From Peredibacter sp045999315 (lineage in GTDB: Bacteria; Bdellovibrionota; Bacteriovoracia; Bacteriovoracales; Bacteriovoracaceae): a DNA stretch of 64,000 nt. The notes beneath the pieces are model-generated. The model worked only from the letters and a program-made list of their open reading frames with translations, made no database searches and was not told the DNA's origin. Made by a program: the position numbers and the translations under genes. The DNA is taken from positions 3,100,001 through 3,164,000 of the forward strand of contig NZ_CP174607.1 of NCBI RefSeq assembly GCF_045999315.1, written 5' to 3'. This document shows, piece by piece, positions 24,481-33,936 of the stretch. Numbering within the stretch: position 1 is the first letter of the stretch; every line of letters begins with the position of its first letter.

Positions 24481-25431
24481 ATGCGAAAAACCATCTGCGA
24501 TTTACTTCCAATTCAGTACCCCATCGTTCAGGCCGGCATGGTCTGGGTGTCAGGAGGAAAACTTGCGGCCGCTTCGGCCAATGCGGGAATTCTCGGCGTA
24601 GTAGGGGCCGGCTCGATGAAGCCTGATCTTTTAGAACATCATATCCTTAAAGCGAAATCTCTCACTAATCATCCGGAGAGATTGGCAGTGAACGTTCCCC
24701 TTCTCTATGAAAAAACTAAAGAACAAATGGAAGTGGCCCTGAAACATGGGATAAAAACCATCATCTCGTCAGCAGGATCTCCCAAGACCTATACGGCCTG
24801 GTTAAAAGATCAGGGTTGTACCGTGATTCACGTGACTTCAAGTCCTGAACTTGCTCTTAAGTGCGAACTTGCGGGTGTTGATGCTGTTATTGCTGAGGGC
24901 TTTGAGGCCGGTGGTCACAATGGACGTGAAGAAATCACCACTCTCACCCTTATTCCACAGGTGGTGGATGCAGTGAAAATTCCCGTCATCGCGGCCGGAG
25001 GTATTGGAGACGGACGAGCTATAGCGGCGGTCATGTGTCTAGGAGCGGCCGGTGCTCAACTGGGAACCCGTTTTGTGGCCACCGTTGAATCAAGTGCTCA
25101 TGACAATTTTAAAAATGCCATTATCAATTCAAATTCCGCCAGCACCATGCTGATGATGAAAAAGTCAGTGCCGGTGCGTTTATACAAAAATAAGTTTTTT
25201 GAAGAAATTAAAAAACTTGAAGATGCCGGGGCCAGTAAGGAAGAACTTGAAGCTCACCTGGGCCATGGACGGGCCAAAAAAGGCATGCTCGAGGGTGATA
25301 TGAACGATGGTGAAATTGAAGTGGGCCAGATTTCTGGTCTCATTAAAGATGTACCAACAGTTGCGGAATTAGTGGAAAGACTAATCGAAGAGCAACGCCG
25401 CTCTCTTCCGACAAACGGACGCTTTTTCTAA
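24481..25431 (+). CDS. Nitronate monooxygenase / FabK-like flavoprotein
   Basis: A 316-residue TIM-barrel FMN enzyme: N-terminal PIQYPIVQAGMVWVSGGKLAAA, FEAGGHNG, then PVIAAGGIGDGRAIAAVMCLGAAGAQLGTRF. These are shared by nitronate monooxygenases and the enoyl-ACP reductase FabK; the FEAGGH context fits both, so the reaction is undecided. It starts 4 nt after mnmD, so they form an operon. Its stop shares 4 nt with the stop of the convergent kinase gene. Confidence 0.85.
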   Translation: MRKTICDLLPIQYPIVQAGMVWVSGGKLAAASANAGILGVVGAGSMKPDLLEHHILKAKSLTNHPERLAVNVPLLYEKTKEQMEVALKHGIKTIISSAGSPKTYTAWLKDQGCTVIHVTSSPELALKCELAGVDAVIAEGFEAGGHNGREEITTLTLIPQVVDAVKIPVIAAGGIGDGRAIAAVMCLGAAGAQLGTRFVATVESSAHDNFKNAIINSNSASTMLMMKKSVPVRLYKNKFFEEIKKLEDAGASKEELEAHLGHGRAKKGMLEGDMNDGEIEVGQISGLIKDVPTVAELVERLIEEQRRSLPTNGRFF

Positions 25432-27092
25432 CTCCCCCAAGGGGCCATTCTAGGAAGTCTCACTCTGAAAGTCGTGTTCTTGGCGTCTTTAACAATACTT
25501 ATTGTACCGTGATGGATGTCCACAATGTTCTTTGAAATCGACAGGCCCAGTCCTGTTCCCTGATGAGGTTCTTTGGTGGTGTAGAAAGGCTCCATGAGCT
25601 TACTGTGAAGCTCTCCTGGAATTCCCTTTCCTGAATCAATAACCAAAATATCACACCATTCAAAATTCGGTTGATAGTGAATCTCAATCCATTTTTCCTC
25701 TAGAACTTGAACCGCATCTATAGAGTTGGCCACCAGATTCATGATCACCTGACTCAGTTGAATTTCATTACCAAAGAGGGCCACATCACTCTCGGCCTTA
25801 AAGACACTAAGTCTAATTCCTGCGGAATCAAGCTTTCCTTTACTAATTTCAATGATGGGCTCAATGACAGAATTGAAGGAAACATTTTTGAAGGGCTCTT
25901 CTTCAGCGTTGGCCGATAAGGTCCTTAGAGACTTAATAATTTTGGCGATTCTTTGAGAGGTATCAATGATCTTGGTCGCGGCCATGTCTAATGAAGCAAC
26001 ATCTTCAGGAGTGTCTTTAATGATGATCTTCATTAAGCTTGCGGCACCTTCAATGATGGTCAGCGGATTATTTACTTCATGGGCAATTCCGGCCGATAAC
26101 TCTCCCAGGGAAGCGAGTTTTGAGGCATACTGAGAACGGGCCTCTTGAATCCTTAAATCATTCTTGGCCTTCACCAGATCATTGATCGGTAACACCACCG
26201 CAAGAATGCCTTCCAAGGGCGAAGAAACTTTTTTTAGATTTACCATGTACCAATTCTCACCGGTCAGATCTTCGGCAAAAATTTCTTTCACAATGTGTTT
26301 TTCATCACTTTTTAAAAAATCCAGAATCAGCTTTGAAAGAGGATTATTAGGTAAAGTGGCCCCAACCTTTGTTCCCAGAATTTTATTTTTTACCGCCCCA
26401 TCCAGGTAGTTATTCAGCATCACGTAAGTCGCATCACGATCAACAAATCCTACAATCCCAGGAATGGCATCAATGAATTGTTGAAGAGCGTCCTTTTGTT
26501 GAAGGGCCCGGGCCTCACTCAAAATGGAGTCGACTAAATACCTGCGGGAAATGGTGGTGTGATAATACTGGTAAATCGAATTGATGAGATACAAGGCCCC
26601 AAGAATCAAAGAGACCTGATTGGAATCAGTAAAAAAGAAAATCAGCGGCAGGACGGAAATGGAGATAAAAAAAACCGACGCGGCCGTAAGACAGGCAGCA
26701 AAGGCCGTTACCCCGCCGGCCATGAGAGTGATAATCACACCCAGGCAGTAAAGACTCTCGACTGCGAAAAATCCATGGATCCTTTCTACCTGCCAAAACA
26801 TCCAGGACCAGCTAATACCAGTCATGGCAACGAAAAACAAAAAACTATAGTAAAGACTTTTATTTATAATCAGCGAGAGATCATTTTTCTTGCAAATGTA
26901 GACCCGTGCCAGAAGTGAAAGAACAATGGTGAAATAAGGAACAATCGTTAAGGGATGAGTTTGGTGAGTTTTAAAAAGCAGGAGAACGGTTAAAACAAGA
27001 AGGCCCGCGTGAGGAACCATCAGTCGTTTATTACGGACCCTTAACTCTCCAATGAGTCTTTTTTCGGTAAATTGTTCAAACTGTCTACTCAT
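25428..27092 (-). CDS. Membrane sensor histidine kinase with PAS domain
   Basis: A 554-residue kinase. The N-terminus has about six hydrophobic segments (28-185) with short loops, so the signal is probably sensed in the membrane. A PAS-like domain follows (about 205-310, FIDAIPGIVGFVDRDATYVMLN), then HisKA with H338 in AGIAHEVNNPL and HATPase with NLVANSIDA, DSGKGIP and GTGLGLSIS. The catalytic part is close to that of the kinase at 48262-50844 (both have NNPLTII and R-I-x-KI-x-K-x-LRT). No response regulator is adjacent. Confidence 0.9.
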   Translation of the reverse strand: MSRQFEQFTEKRLIGELRVRNKRLMVPHAGLLVLTVLLLFKTHQTHPLTIVPYFTIVLSLLARVYICKKNDLSLIINKSLYYSFLFFVAMTGISWSWMFWQVERIHGFFAVESLYCLGVIITLMAGGVTAFAACLTAASVFFISISVLPLIFFFTDSNQVSLILGALYLINSIYQYYHTTISRRYLVDSILSEARALQQKDALQQFIDAIPGIVGFVDRDATYVMLNNYLDGAVKNKILGTKVGATLPNNPLSKLILDFLKSDEKHIVKEIFAEDLTGENWYMVNLKKVSSPLEGILAVVLPINDLVKAKNDLRIQEARSQYASKLASLGELSAGIAHEVNNPLTIIEGAASLMKIIIKDTPEDVASLDMAATKIIDTSQRIAKIIKSLRTLSANAEEEPFKNVSFNSVIEPIIEISKGKLDSAGIRLSVFKAESDVALFGNEIQLSQVIMNLVANSIDAVQVLEEKWIEIHYQPNFEWCDILVIDSGKGIPGELHSKLMEPFYTTKEPHQGTGLGLSISKNIVDIHHGTISIVKDAKNTTFRVRLPRMAPWGS

Positions 27093-27228
27093 GTATTGGC
27101 CAGTAATCCGTCTTCAAAGTCCTGTAAAAAAGGTTCCTTGATTTTCTCTTGAATATCAATAGGAATTCCCTGACCGGCGATAACGAGGGATTTATGTGGC
27201 CATTCATTAATGAAGTATTAATTTTTGT

Positions 27229-27254
27229 AAAAAAAAAAGGGGCCCGATGGCCCC
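27229..27254 (-). terminator. Rho-independent terminator of htpX
   Basis: GGGGCC/GGCCCC stem (27239-27244 with 27249-27254) and a 4-nt loop, followed on the minus strand by ten T, 8 nt past the htpX stop. Confidence 0.88.
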
Positions 27255-27261
27255 TTGAACT

Positions 27262-28152
27262 TTAGTAAGAACGTTCTAGAGCGGCGATTCGATCTTCAAG
27301 ACTCGGGTGAGTTGAAAGAAAGTTCATGAAACCTTTCTTTGAAGAAATTTTCATGGCCTTCATGGCGTCTTGAGAATCATCTACCATATCAATTTTTTGT
27401 TGAAGGCGTCTTAATGCGGCAACCATTTTGTGCTTACCTGCATATTTAGCTCCGCCTTGGTCAGCACGGTATTCACGCATTCTTGAAACGTAGGCAACAA
27501 CAAACATACCTAGGAACGAGAACAAGATCTCACAAACCATAACGGTTAGGTGATAACCCATACCACTTGTTACTGGTCTATCATCATCTCTGTCACCACT
27601 CATGGCCTGTGACAAAGCGAAGGCCGCAACGCGAGCGAAGAACATAACAAAAGCGTTCACTACACCCTGAACCAGGGCCATCGTTACCATGTCACCGTTA
27701 GCAACGTGAGCAACCTCGTGAGCAAGCACACCTTCCACTTCTTCAGTGTTCATCTGTTGAAGGAGACCAGTCGATACGGCCACAAGGGCGTTGTTTTTAG
27801 TTGGACCAGTAGCAAAAGCGTTTACCTCTGGAGAATGATAAACACCTACCTCAGGCATTTTTTCGATACCAGCTTGCTTTGCTAAAAGATGAACTTTACG
27901 AACCAGGTCACCATATTGAGAACGTTCATCAACGATCTCAACACCCATCATTCTCTTGGCCATGAACTTTGAAAGCAGAAGAGAAATCCCCGACCCTACA
28001 AAACCCCATACCAAACAGAAGACCATGAGAGATTGATAATCAATTCCCGATGCTGTGAGATAATTTCCAACGCCTAGAACCGAAAGGATAATAGACACAG
28101 AAACCATCACTAAAATGTTAGTGAGAACGAATAAGAAAATACGCTTAAACAT
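27262..28152 (-). CDS. htpX: Membrane zinc metalloprotease HtpX
   Basis: A 296-residue M48 protease. Two N-terminal membrane helices (about 5-27 and 42-62) precede the zinc site HEVAH (H145, E146, H149), with further helices at about 160-180 and 200-222 and the third zinc ligand in REYRADQGG. PEVNAFATG and STHPSLEDRIAAL are typical of HtpX. It degrades damaged inner-membrane proteins with FtsH. CGGAG precedes the start. A long inverted repeat upstream could be an operator. It is followed by its own terminator, so it is monocistronic. Confidence 0.95.
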   Translation of the reverse strand: MFKRIFLFVLTNILVMVSVSIILSVLGVGNYLTASGIDYQSLMVFCLVWGFVGSGISLLLSKFMAKRMMGVEIVDERSQYGDLVRKVHLLAKQAGIEKMPEVGVYHSPEVNAFATGPTKNNALVAVSTGLLQQMNTEEVEGVLAHEVAHVANGDMVTMALVQGVVNAFVMFFARVAAFALSQAMSGDRDDDRPVTSGMGYHLTVMVCEILFSFLGMFVVAYVSRMREYRADQGGAKYAGKHKMVAALRRLQQKIDMVDDSQDAMKAMKISSKKGFMNFLSTHPSLEDRIAALERSY

Positions 28153-28163
28153 TATAAACTCCG

Positions 28164-28189
28164 TTAAATTGTTCCAAGGAACAGTTTAA
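28164..28189. promoter_or_regulatory. Inverted repeat upstream of htpX, candidate operator
   Basis: Two 12-bp arms (28164-28175 and 28178-28189) match at 11 positions around a 2-nt centre; the core is TGTTCC-AA-GGAACA. It starts 12 nt upstream of the htpX start. The rest of the 261-nt gap to 28413 shows nothing recognisable. Confidence 0.5.
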
Positions 28190-28413
28190 AGTTAATACTT
28201 TTTAATCGAACGTCAAGGTTAGTGAACCTAGAGTATTAGAATTATTAGGCCTCAGGTCTTTGCAAGTGGGCTTGATTGCGGAATTCGCCAGAAGGTAGAA
28301 CAAATGTGGCCTTCATGGAACGAATGGCCGAGTGAGTCACATTTAATTCCTTGTCGACTGCCCTCTGGGTTGTTACGCTTTGAGTCTCACGAATTATTAA
28401 AAGGACTTATCGC

Positions 28414-29646
28414 ATGAAACATTGGATGTCGCTTGCATTTGTGTTCGTATTTCTACCAATGGCCTGGGCAACTCCTCATCAAGATCAGGTTCTGGAAGAA
28501 ATCCTTTATCAAGACTACAAATATCTTATTCAAAAAAATGAAATCAATCAGCGTACGGGTTTAATCGCCTACGACCAATCGTTGTTCGTAGATGCTCTTT
28601 GGGACGCTTTAGATGAGGAAACTCCCGGTGCCGCCGAGGTTCTGGACTCAATAACAACATACCACTACGAACTGGTTGAAAAACTTCGTGTGGCGATTCT
28701 TAAAATCAAATACCAGCGCGCTACGACTCTTCCAACCGAGCTTGTGAATGAACTCGTAAACGTTCTTCGTACTCCTGAAGTCGAGATTAAACTCATCTAT
28801 ACGCTGGCCGCTTATGAGAAAGAGATTCTTACCGCGGGCCATACCGACGTGATTGAACTTGCGCAAACTCATCCAGAGTATTTCGATCTGGCCGAAGATG
28901 AAGTTCGTCGTAAAGAAATCACAGATGATCTGATTGAAGATCTTTTTCATAAAACCCCGGACGCCACGACTTACATGAACGGTGAGTATGTAAAGAGCGT
29001 TAAGCTTTTTATGTTCTGCCGTGAGAACCGCTTGTATCCATGTCTTATGGTCATGAGAAATATTCATGGTGAAGTGGTAAGAAACGATGACGGCTCTATC
29101 TGGAGTCACCCATCTCTTGCCTCTTCGGCCCGTGGTCTTCCAAGCTATACTCGTAACGGAAATACACCGGCCGGTATTTTTACCATTGATTCAGTCATGC
29201 CAGTGGCCGATCAGCAGATCTCATTCGGAAAGTTCCGTCGCATGATGCTGAACTTTGTGCCTAAATCAAAAGACGAAGTGCTTTTTAAATCTCTTCTTCC
29301 TGCTTCTTCTCACGATCAAGAGTGGTGGAAAACATCAACAGTTGCTCGTGACGCTGGAAGAAACCTTTTCCGTATTCACGGTACTGGAAAGATCAACAAA
29401 GATCCTACAACGCCGTACTTCCCTTTCATGAGAACCAGTGGCTGTATCGCCCAGAGAGAAAACACTTACGGGACCATTACTTATAAGGATCAGCGAGAAC
29501 TTCTTGACGATATTATGAGGGCCATGGATCTTCGTCCTTCTTATGAGAACGAAGTGAAAATCAAAGGGATCCTTTACATCGTGGAAATCGACGATAAGGC
29601 GACACCTGTTACAGCTGAAGATCTGGCCCTTAGAGGTATCCTATGA
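28414..29646 (+). CDS. L,D-transpeptidase-like (YkuD) exported protein
   Basis: A 410-residue protein with a signal peptide (residues 1-19, PMAWA-TP). A helical N-terminal half leads to a YkuD-like catalytic region: FRIHGTG with H322 and MRTSGCIAQREN with the nucleophile C344. The gap between His and Cys is 21 residues, slightly longer than usual. Such enzymes make or edit 3-3 peptidoglycan crosslinks or attach proteins; predators also use them on prey wall (inference). AAAGGA precedes the ATG. The stop overlaps the next start (ATGA). Confidence 0.82.
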   Translation: MKHWMSLAFVFVFLPMAWATPHQDQVLEEILYQDYKYLIQKNEINQRTGLIAYDQSLFVDALWDALDEETPGAAEVLDSITTYHYELVEKLRVAILKIKYQRATTLPTELVNELVNVLRTPEVEIKLIYTLAAYEKEILTAGHTDVIELAQTHPEYFDLAEDEVRRKEITDDLIEDLFHKTPDATTYMNGEYVKSVKLFMFCRENRLYPCLMVMRNIHGEVVRNDDGSIWSHPSLASSARGLPSYTRNGNTPAGIFTIDSVMPVADQQISFGKFRRMMLNFVPKSKDEVLFKSLLPASSHDQEWWKTSTVARDAGRNLFRIHGTGKINKDPTTPYFPFMRTSGCIAQRENTYGTITYKDQRELLDDIMRAMDLRPSYENEVKIKGILYIVEIDDKATPVTAEDLALRGIL

Positions 29647-30320
29647 AGTATTTCATTGTTCTTTTATTTTCAGTCGCGGCCCTGGCCGATGATCCTCAAA
29701 TTTCGGTTCAAGGGAACTGCGAAATCAAGGTGACACCTGATCGTGGCGCCATCACCTTTACCGCCGAAAATCAGGCCCGAGATCAAAAAGACGCTGTAAA
29801 GAGAACAACCGAGCAAGTGAATCAGCTGAAAGAAGAAATTAAAAAACTCAAACTCGCTGATCTTGAACTCAAAAACACTAACTATAATGTGTTTCCAGTT
29901 CGTGAGTACGAAAAAGAAAAAATCGTTGATAAAGGGATCCGTGCCACACTTTCTTTGGAGGTCACGACTTCTGAGATCGCCAGAATCGGGGAGGCCATGC
30001 AGGCGGCCGCGAAAGTTGGCGTGATCAATGTGGGATCACTGGCAACGTTTCTCTCTCTGGAAAAGTCTCAAAAAGAATACTTAAAGTGTCTTGATGTTGC
30101 GGCCGATGACGCTCGCGGAAAGGCACAGCAACTCGCCAAAAAGCTTGGCTTTAAAATTGGTGACGTTATTAACTTAAATGAAGTTCCACAAATTCCTCGT
30201 CCAGTTCCCATTATCATGGAGCGCGCGATGATGAAGTCTATGGATGCAGCTCCCACTCAAGTTGAGCCAGGGACACAACAATATTCAACTAACATTCAGG
30301 TCACATTCAAAATTAAATGA
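29643..30320 (+). CDS. SIMPL/DUF541-domain periplasmic protein
   Basis: A 225-residue protein with a signal peptide (residues 1-15) and the SIMPL domain: ISVQGNCEIKVTPDRGAITF at the start, a helix with VNQLKEEIKKL, then GVINVGSLATFLS and DDARGKAQQLAKKLGFKIGDV. SIMPL proteins are periplasmic and linked to envelope or oxidative stress; biochemistry is unclear. It is coupled by 4-nt overlaps both to the L,D-transpeptidase-like gene and to the methyltransferase gene. Confidence 0.85.
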   Translation: MKYFIVLLFSVAALADDPQISVQGNCEIKVTPDRGAITFTAENQARDQKDAVKRTTEQVNQLKEEIKKLKLADLELKNTNYNVFPVREYEKEKIVDKGIRATLSLEVTTSEIARIGEAMQAAAKVGVINVGSLATFLSLEKSQKEYLKCLDVAADDARGKAQQLAKKLGFKIGDVINLNEVPQIPRPVPIIMERAMMKSMDAAPTQVEPGTQQYSTNIQVTFKIK

Positions 30321-31198
30321 TTACGCAAAACCTTCCCCACTACCAACTCCTGGACTCTGGTCTGGGCCGTAAACTTGAAATCATCTCAGGCATTAAAGTA
30401 AACCGCCCAAGCCCTCAGGCCATCTGGAAACCGATGCTAAAAGACTCTGAGTGGAACCAGGTCACGTCCAACGTGATCCGCACTAAAGACGGCGGCGGAA
30501 AATGGGAACACAAAAAAGAGCCCGCTGAAAATCTATCTCTGCCATTTGAAATTGATGGAAGACAACTTTCGTTCCGATTGAAATTCACTTCATTTGGCCA
30601 CTGTGGTGTTTTCTTCGAACAGATTCCAGTGTGGCAATGGCTCTATGAAGAAGTAAAATTCTTAAAACAAAAACTGGGTCGCGCTCCAAAAGTGGTTAAC
30701 CTTTTTGGTTACACTGGATGCGCCAGTATCGTGATGGCCGCGGCCGGTGCCGAAGTTTTCCACGTGGACAGCTCTAAAGGTGTTCTCGATTGGGGCAAGG
30801 AATCTCAAGCGCAAAGTAAGATCAAAGCGGACGCTATCCGTTGGGTCCAAGGGGACGCTCAAGAATTTATTCGTCATTCATTTAAAAAGAACTTCATGTA
30901 TGACGGAATTCTCGCAGATCCTCCAAGCTGGGGCCATGGAGTCAAAAAAGAAGTTTGGGACTTTGAAAAACACATTCACTTATTAGTGGATGGAATGCTT
31001 TCTGTGATTAATCGTGAGAACAGTTTTCTGTTCCTATCGAGCCATACTCACGGAGTTCAACCTGAGGCCCTAAGAAACCTCATCTGGGACAAACGCTGGA
31101 AGGACATTGAGGCCAGCGAACTAGGTGTAAAACATCAGAATGATGCCCGCATCCTCCCAGCCGGAATCTTTGCGGCCGCTAGAAGCTATCAGAAGTAG
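30317..31198 (+). CDS. RlmK-like SAM-dependent RNA methyltransferase
   Basis: A 293-residue protein of the RlmI/RlmK-type catalytic domain: KVVNLFGYTGCASIVMAAAGAEVFHVDSSKG (motif I), YDGILADPPSWGHG (motif IV, DPPSxG), and a C-terminal LSSHTHGV segment. The family acts on rRNA cytosine or guanine; which base is unknown. It lacks the N-terminal PUA domain seen in the RlmI-like protein at 34857. It is the third gene of the operon, starting in the stop of the SIMPL gene. Confidence 0.85.
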   Translation: MITQNLPHYQLLDSGLGRKLEIISGIKVNRPSPQAIWKPMLKDSEWNQVTSNVIRTKDGGGKWEHKKEPAENLSLPFEIDGRQLSFRLKFTSFGHCGVFFEQIPVWQWLYEEVKFLKQKLGRAPKVVNLFGYTGCASIVMAAAGAEVFHVDSSKGVLDWGKESQAQSKIKADAIRWVQGDAQEFIRHSFKKNFMYDGILADPPSWGHGVKKEVWDFEKHIHLLVDGMLSVINRENSFLFLSSHTHGVQPEALRNLIWDKRWKDIEASELGVKHQNDARILPAGIFAAARSYQK

Positions 31199-31255
31199 TT
31201 TCGAGGACTTAATTCAAATTAAAGCAATACGCTCAGGTATCCGATAAGCGAGACC

Positions 31256-33151
31256 ATGAAGGTCTTTATTATCATTCTTTTGGGTGCGTTCTCGATCCAT
31301 ACGTCTGCCAAAGATCGGGCCACAACTGCCTCTTTAATCTCACTCATGGAAGAGACCAGAAATCCCATACTCTCGCCTAAGACAAGATTTGATAGCTTGG
31401 ATTTTACTCGCAGAATGATGGAGCAGATGCTCGCTAAAAATTTGGGGATTGCCACCAAAGATTTAAACCGTCATTTCCTGCAAAGATCTACTGCCATTCA
31501 ATCACTTTACTCTGATGACTGGTATGATCTTCAAACAGAGTTCTACACCACTCTCCATCAGGAAATTTTTTATCAACGACTTGAGAACCTCAAGAAGAAA
31601 CACAATCTTTCTGAATACGGGAACAATATCTCGACTGGTATGATTGGCCACCTGGGAGACTTCTCTCCTCGAACGGAGGGACGCTTCTACATCCGCACCA
31701 ACAAAGTTTCGGTCGGCGTGGTTCAGGGAAAATCCCGAACAAGTAATGTGCCTTTTTTTTTAATGTCGCAAAAAATCGGCGATCTTCTATCCATGGACGC
31801 TCATACTCCATTTGAAGAGCTTTTTCCTTCGAGTAAAAATGAGACGACCACCAATCCTGATCTTCAAACTTTCATGAAGTACACCCCGATCACCACTCGG
31901 GCCCTCAATCAGGAGCTGGCGGAGAAAATGCAGATCAATCATCGCATTGGGATCAGGGCCGCGGCCAATAGTGCGAAGACCATTGCGAGTCTTTACTATC
32001 TGACCGGTGAATTAAACCGAAGTCAGACAGAAAATAAAGTGGCCGGATTCATCGCCACCAATTGCGAAGGTTGTACGCTGAAAGAAAAAAGTGATTTTAC
32101 CAAAGGGGCCATGACCTACGCTGACAATATGAAGAAGGTCATTGATTCGGGCAACCTTGAAAAACTGGCGCAGAATTTCTGCTCATCATTAAAGAAGAAC
32201 GGCTATATCTGGGACCTCAATAAATCCAAACCTCATGCCCTTGAAATGATCGCGGACGGAAGAAATATCATTCGTTATGTCCAACACCGAAAACTGTCTA
32301 AGAAGAACCAAGAAATTCTCTCAAAATCCATTCTGGAACAAGATCTGGGTATTTTATTTTTGACCAATGCCATGAATGAGATGAATAACTTTAATGAACC
32401 TTCTGGGACAAACCTTCGTTGTACTTCAGACTCGGTCAAAAAAGATGCCGAGCTTATTCGTTACGCCATAAAAGAGGCGGAAAAAAACATTGAACAGTAC
32501 ATGACCCGGGTGAATGTAAAAATCTTAAAGGCCCGTTACGATCGCCATGCCTCTGAGCGCACTCTTGAATATTTTATTCAAACCAATCAGGCCGCCACCG
32601 CCGAGGCCCTGGTTCATTTTCCTCAAGGGATCAATCATTTCGCCCGGGCCGTGATTGAAGTTGATAAAGACGTTAAACGACGTGAAGCAACTGATAATGT
32701 CGTCACATGGGGCGGGGCCATTATTGGGATCGGACTTACACTCACGGGGATTGGTGCTCCGGAAGGGATGGCCGTACTTCTGGCCACTGCGGGAATTGCC
32801 AAAGGTCTCACTACTGGGACTTACCTATTTGTCCGATCACAACAAGAAAAGAAATTTGCTCGCGAAATTTTGATCTCAAAGAAAGGCTCGCAAAAATTTT
32901 TAACTGAGACCAATTTAAGACGACACTACTCTGAGTATATGAGTCTCAAAGTTCAATACATCAAAGAATTCGCCTCAACGGGATTTAGTTTCATGCAGCT
33001 TCAAAAAACCGCGCTGGCCCAAACGAGAAGTGTGGAAGAGTCCCACCATCTTATGCATAAGGTGTTAGATGCGGCCAAAGACCAGGGCAAAGAAATGGCC
33101 CAGGACAAACTGCAAGAGATGATTATTCAGTTTGCCCTGAATGCGAATTAA
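31256..33151 (+). CDS. Secreted protein with Gly-rich hydrophobic hairpin
   Basis: A 631-residue protein with a signal peptide (residues 1-18). Most of it is charged and helical. Around residues 482-525 lies a sharply hydrophobic, Gly-rich stretch (GGAIIGIGLTLTG then AVLLATAGIAKGLTTG) that could form a membrane hairpin. The chain then returns to Lys/Glu-rich helices. A CxxC pair is near residue 275. I do not recognise the family. The layout recalls exported membrane-inserting proteins, but no toxin motif is present. The stop shares 4 nt with the convergent TrmH-like gene. Confidence 0.7.
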   Translation: MKVFIIILLGAFSIHTSAKDRATTASLISLMEETRNPILSPKTRFDSLDFTRRMMEQMLAKNLGIATKDLNRHFLQRSTAIQSLYSDDWYDLQTEFYTTLHQEIFYQRLENLKKKHNLSEYGNNISTGMIGHLGDFSPRTEGRFYIRTNKVSVGVVQGKSRTSNVPFFLMSQKIGDLLSMDAHTPFEELFPSSKNETTTNPDLQTFMKYTPITTRALNQELAEKMQINHRIGIRAAANSAKTIASLYYLTGELNRSQTENKVAGFIATNCEGCTLKEKSDFTKGAMTYADNMKKVIDSGNLEKLAQNFCSSLKKNGYIWDLNKSKPHALEMIADGRNIIRYVQHRKLSKKNQEILSKSILEQDLGILFLTNAMNEMNNFNEPSGTNLRCTSDSVKKDAELIRYAIKEAEKNIEQYMTRVNVKILKARYDRHASERTLEYFIQTNQAATAEALVHFPQGINHFARAVIEVDKDVKRREATDNVVTWGGAIIGIGLTLTGIGAPEGMAVLLATAGIAKGLTTGTYLFVRSQQEKKFAREILISKKGSQKFLTETNLRRHYSEYMSLKVQYIKEFASTGFSFMQLQKTALAQTRSVEESHHLMHKVLDAAKDQGKEMAQDKLQEMIIQFALNAN

Positions 33152-33909
33152 AGGCCCTGTCGAAACCATTCAGTCAGGATGGCAGTTGTGGCGTTCGAGA
33201 CGTTCAAACTTTCCACTTCACCGGTCCCAGGAATCGAAAGAAGCTTATTCATCTTCTTCATCATAGTACTTGAAAGGCCTTCGCCCTCAGCACCTAGGAA
33301 GAGAATCCCCTTCTCAGGAAATTCATAATCAAAAATCGACTCTCCATCATGAGATGAAGTCGCGAGTGTTTTAAAATTGTTTCTCTTCGCCAGATCAAAA
33401 ACGTGGGCCCAATCAGTCACTTGAATCGCCGGAACAACTTCAGCTCCACCTTCGGCGGTTCTCATCGCCGCACCAGAGTTTGCCACCGGAACCTTCGCTT
33501 CATAAATGATTCCGCTGATTCCAAAGTGCGCGGCCGATCTCATAATGGCACCCAAATTATGCGGATTAGAAACTTCTTCCAGGGCAAGAATCAGGGTTCG
33601 GTAAGGATTAGCGTGAAGAAGTGTTTTAAGCTCAGGGAGCTCTTTGTTCTTCACAATAAGGCAGATTCCCTCATGGTGAGTGGCCTTAGTAATGCCCTCA
33701 ATTTCTTCGTTATTCACGATGTGATAAGCAAGCTTTTGATCGGCCAGATACTTCATGAGGTCCTTAAATAAGAACACTCCATCCTGGTTTACATAGGCCC
33801 TAACGATGTCTTCACGACGTTTTTCAAAGACTTTAAGGCAGGCATTGCGGCCATAGACCTTAGTTTCCTGGTTTTTTTTAGCATGTTTCATAATGCGCTC
33901 TTTTAACAT
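33148..33909 (-). CDS. TrmH/SpoU-family 2'-O-ribose RNA methyltransferase
   Basis: Start taken at ATG 33909 (253 residues); ATG 33891 is also possible, and a longer frame to 33969 would run into the divergent gene. SPOUT motifs are complete: SNPHNLGAIMRSAAHFG (motif 1), ILFLGAEGEGLS (motif 2), and IPGTGEVESLNVSNATTAILTEW (motif 3), with an N-terminal substrate-binding L30-like domain beginning KVYGRNACLKVFE. It would methylate a ribose 2'-OH in rRNA or tRNA, like RlmB or TrmH. Confidence 0.9.
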   Translation of the reverse strand: MLKERIMKHAKKNQETKVYGRNACLKVFEKRREDIVRAYVNQDGVFLFKDLMKYLADQKLAYHIVNNEEIEGITKATHHEGICLIVKNKELPELKTLLHANPYRTLILALEEVSNPHNLGAIMRSAAHFGISGIIYEAKVPVANSGAAMRTAEGGAEVVPAIQVTDWAHVFDLAKRNNFKTLATSSHDGESIFDYEFPEKGILFLGAEGEGLSSTMMKKMNKLLSIPGTGEVESLNVSNATTAILTEWFRQGL

Positions 33910-33924
33910 AAGGGGCCCTTGGTG

Positions 33925-33930
33925 TATAGA
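33925..33930 (+). promoter_or_regulatory. -10-like box, candidate leaderless promoter
   Basis: TATAGA ends 6 nt before the ATG at 33937. The last base departs from TAnnnT, so this is one of the weaker examples. Confidence 0.35.
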
Positions 33931-33936
33931 AGACCC

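Noticed and set aside
24481..25431. Firm assignment as FabK enoyl-ACP reductase
   Set aside because: The motifs are shared with nitronate monooxygenases and no fatty-acid synthesis genes are nearby.
28648..29109. 153-residue minus-strand frame inside the L,D-transpeptidase-like gene
   Set aside because: It overlaps a gene with signal peptide and YkuD motifs and shows no domain.
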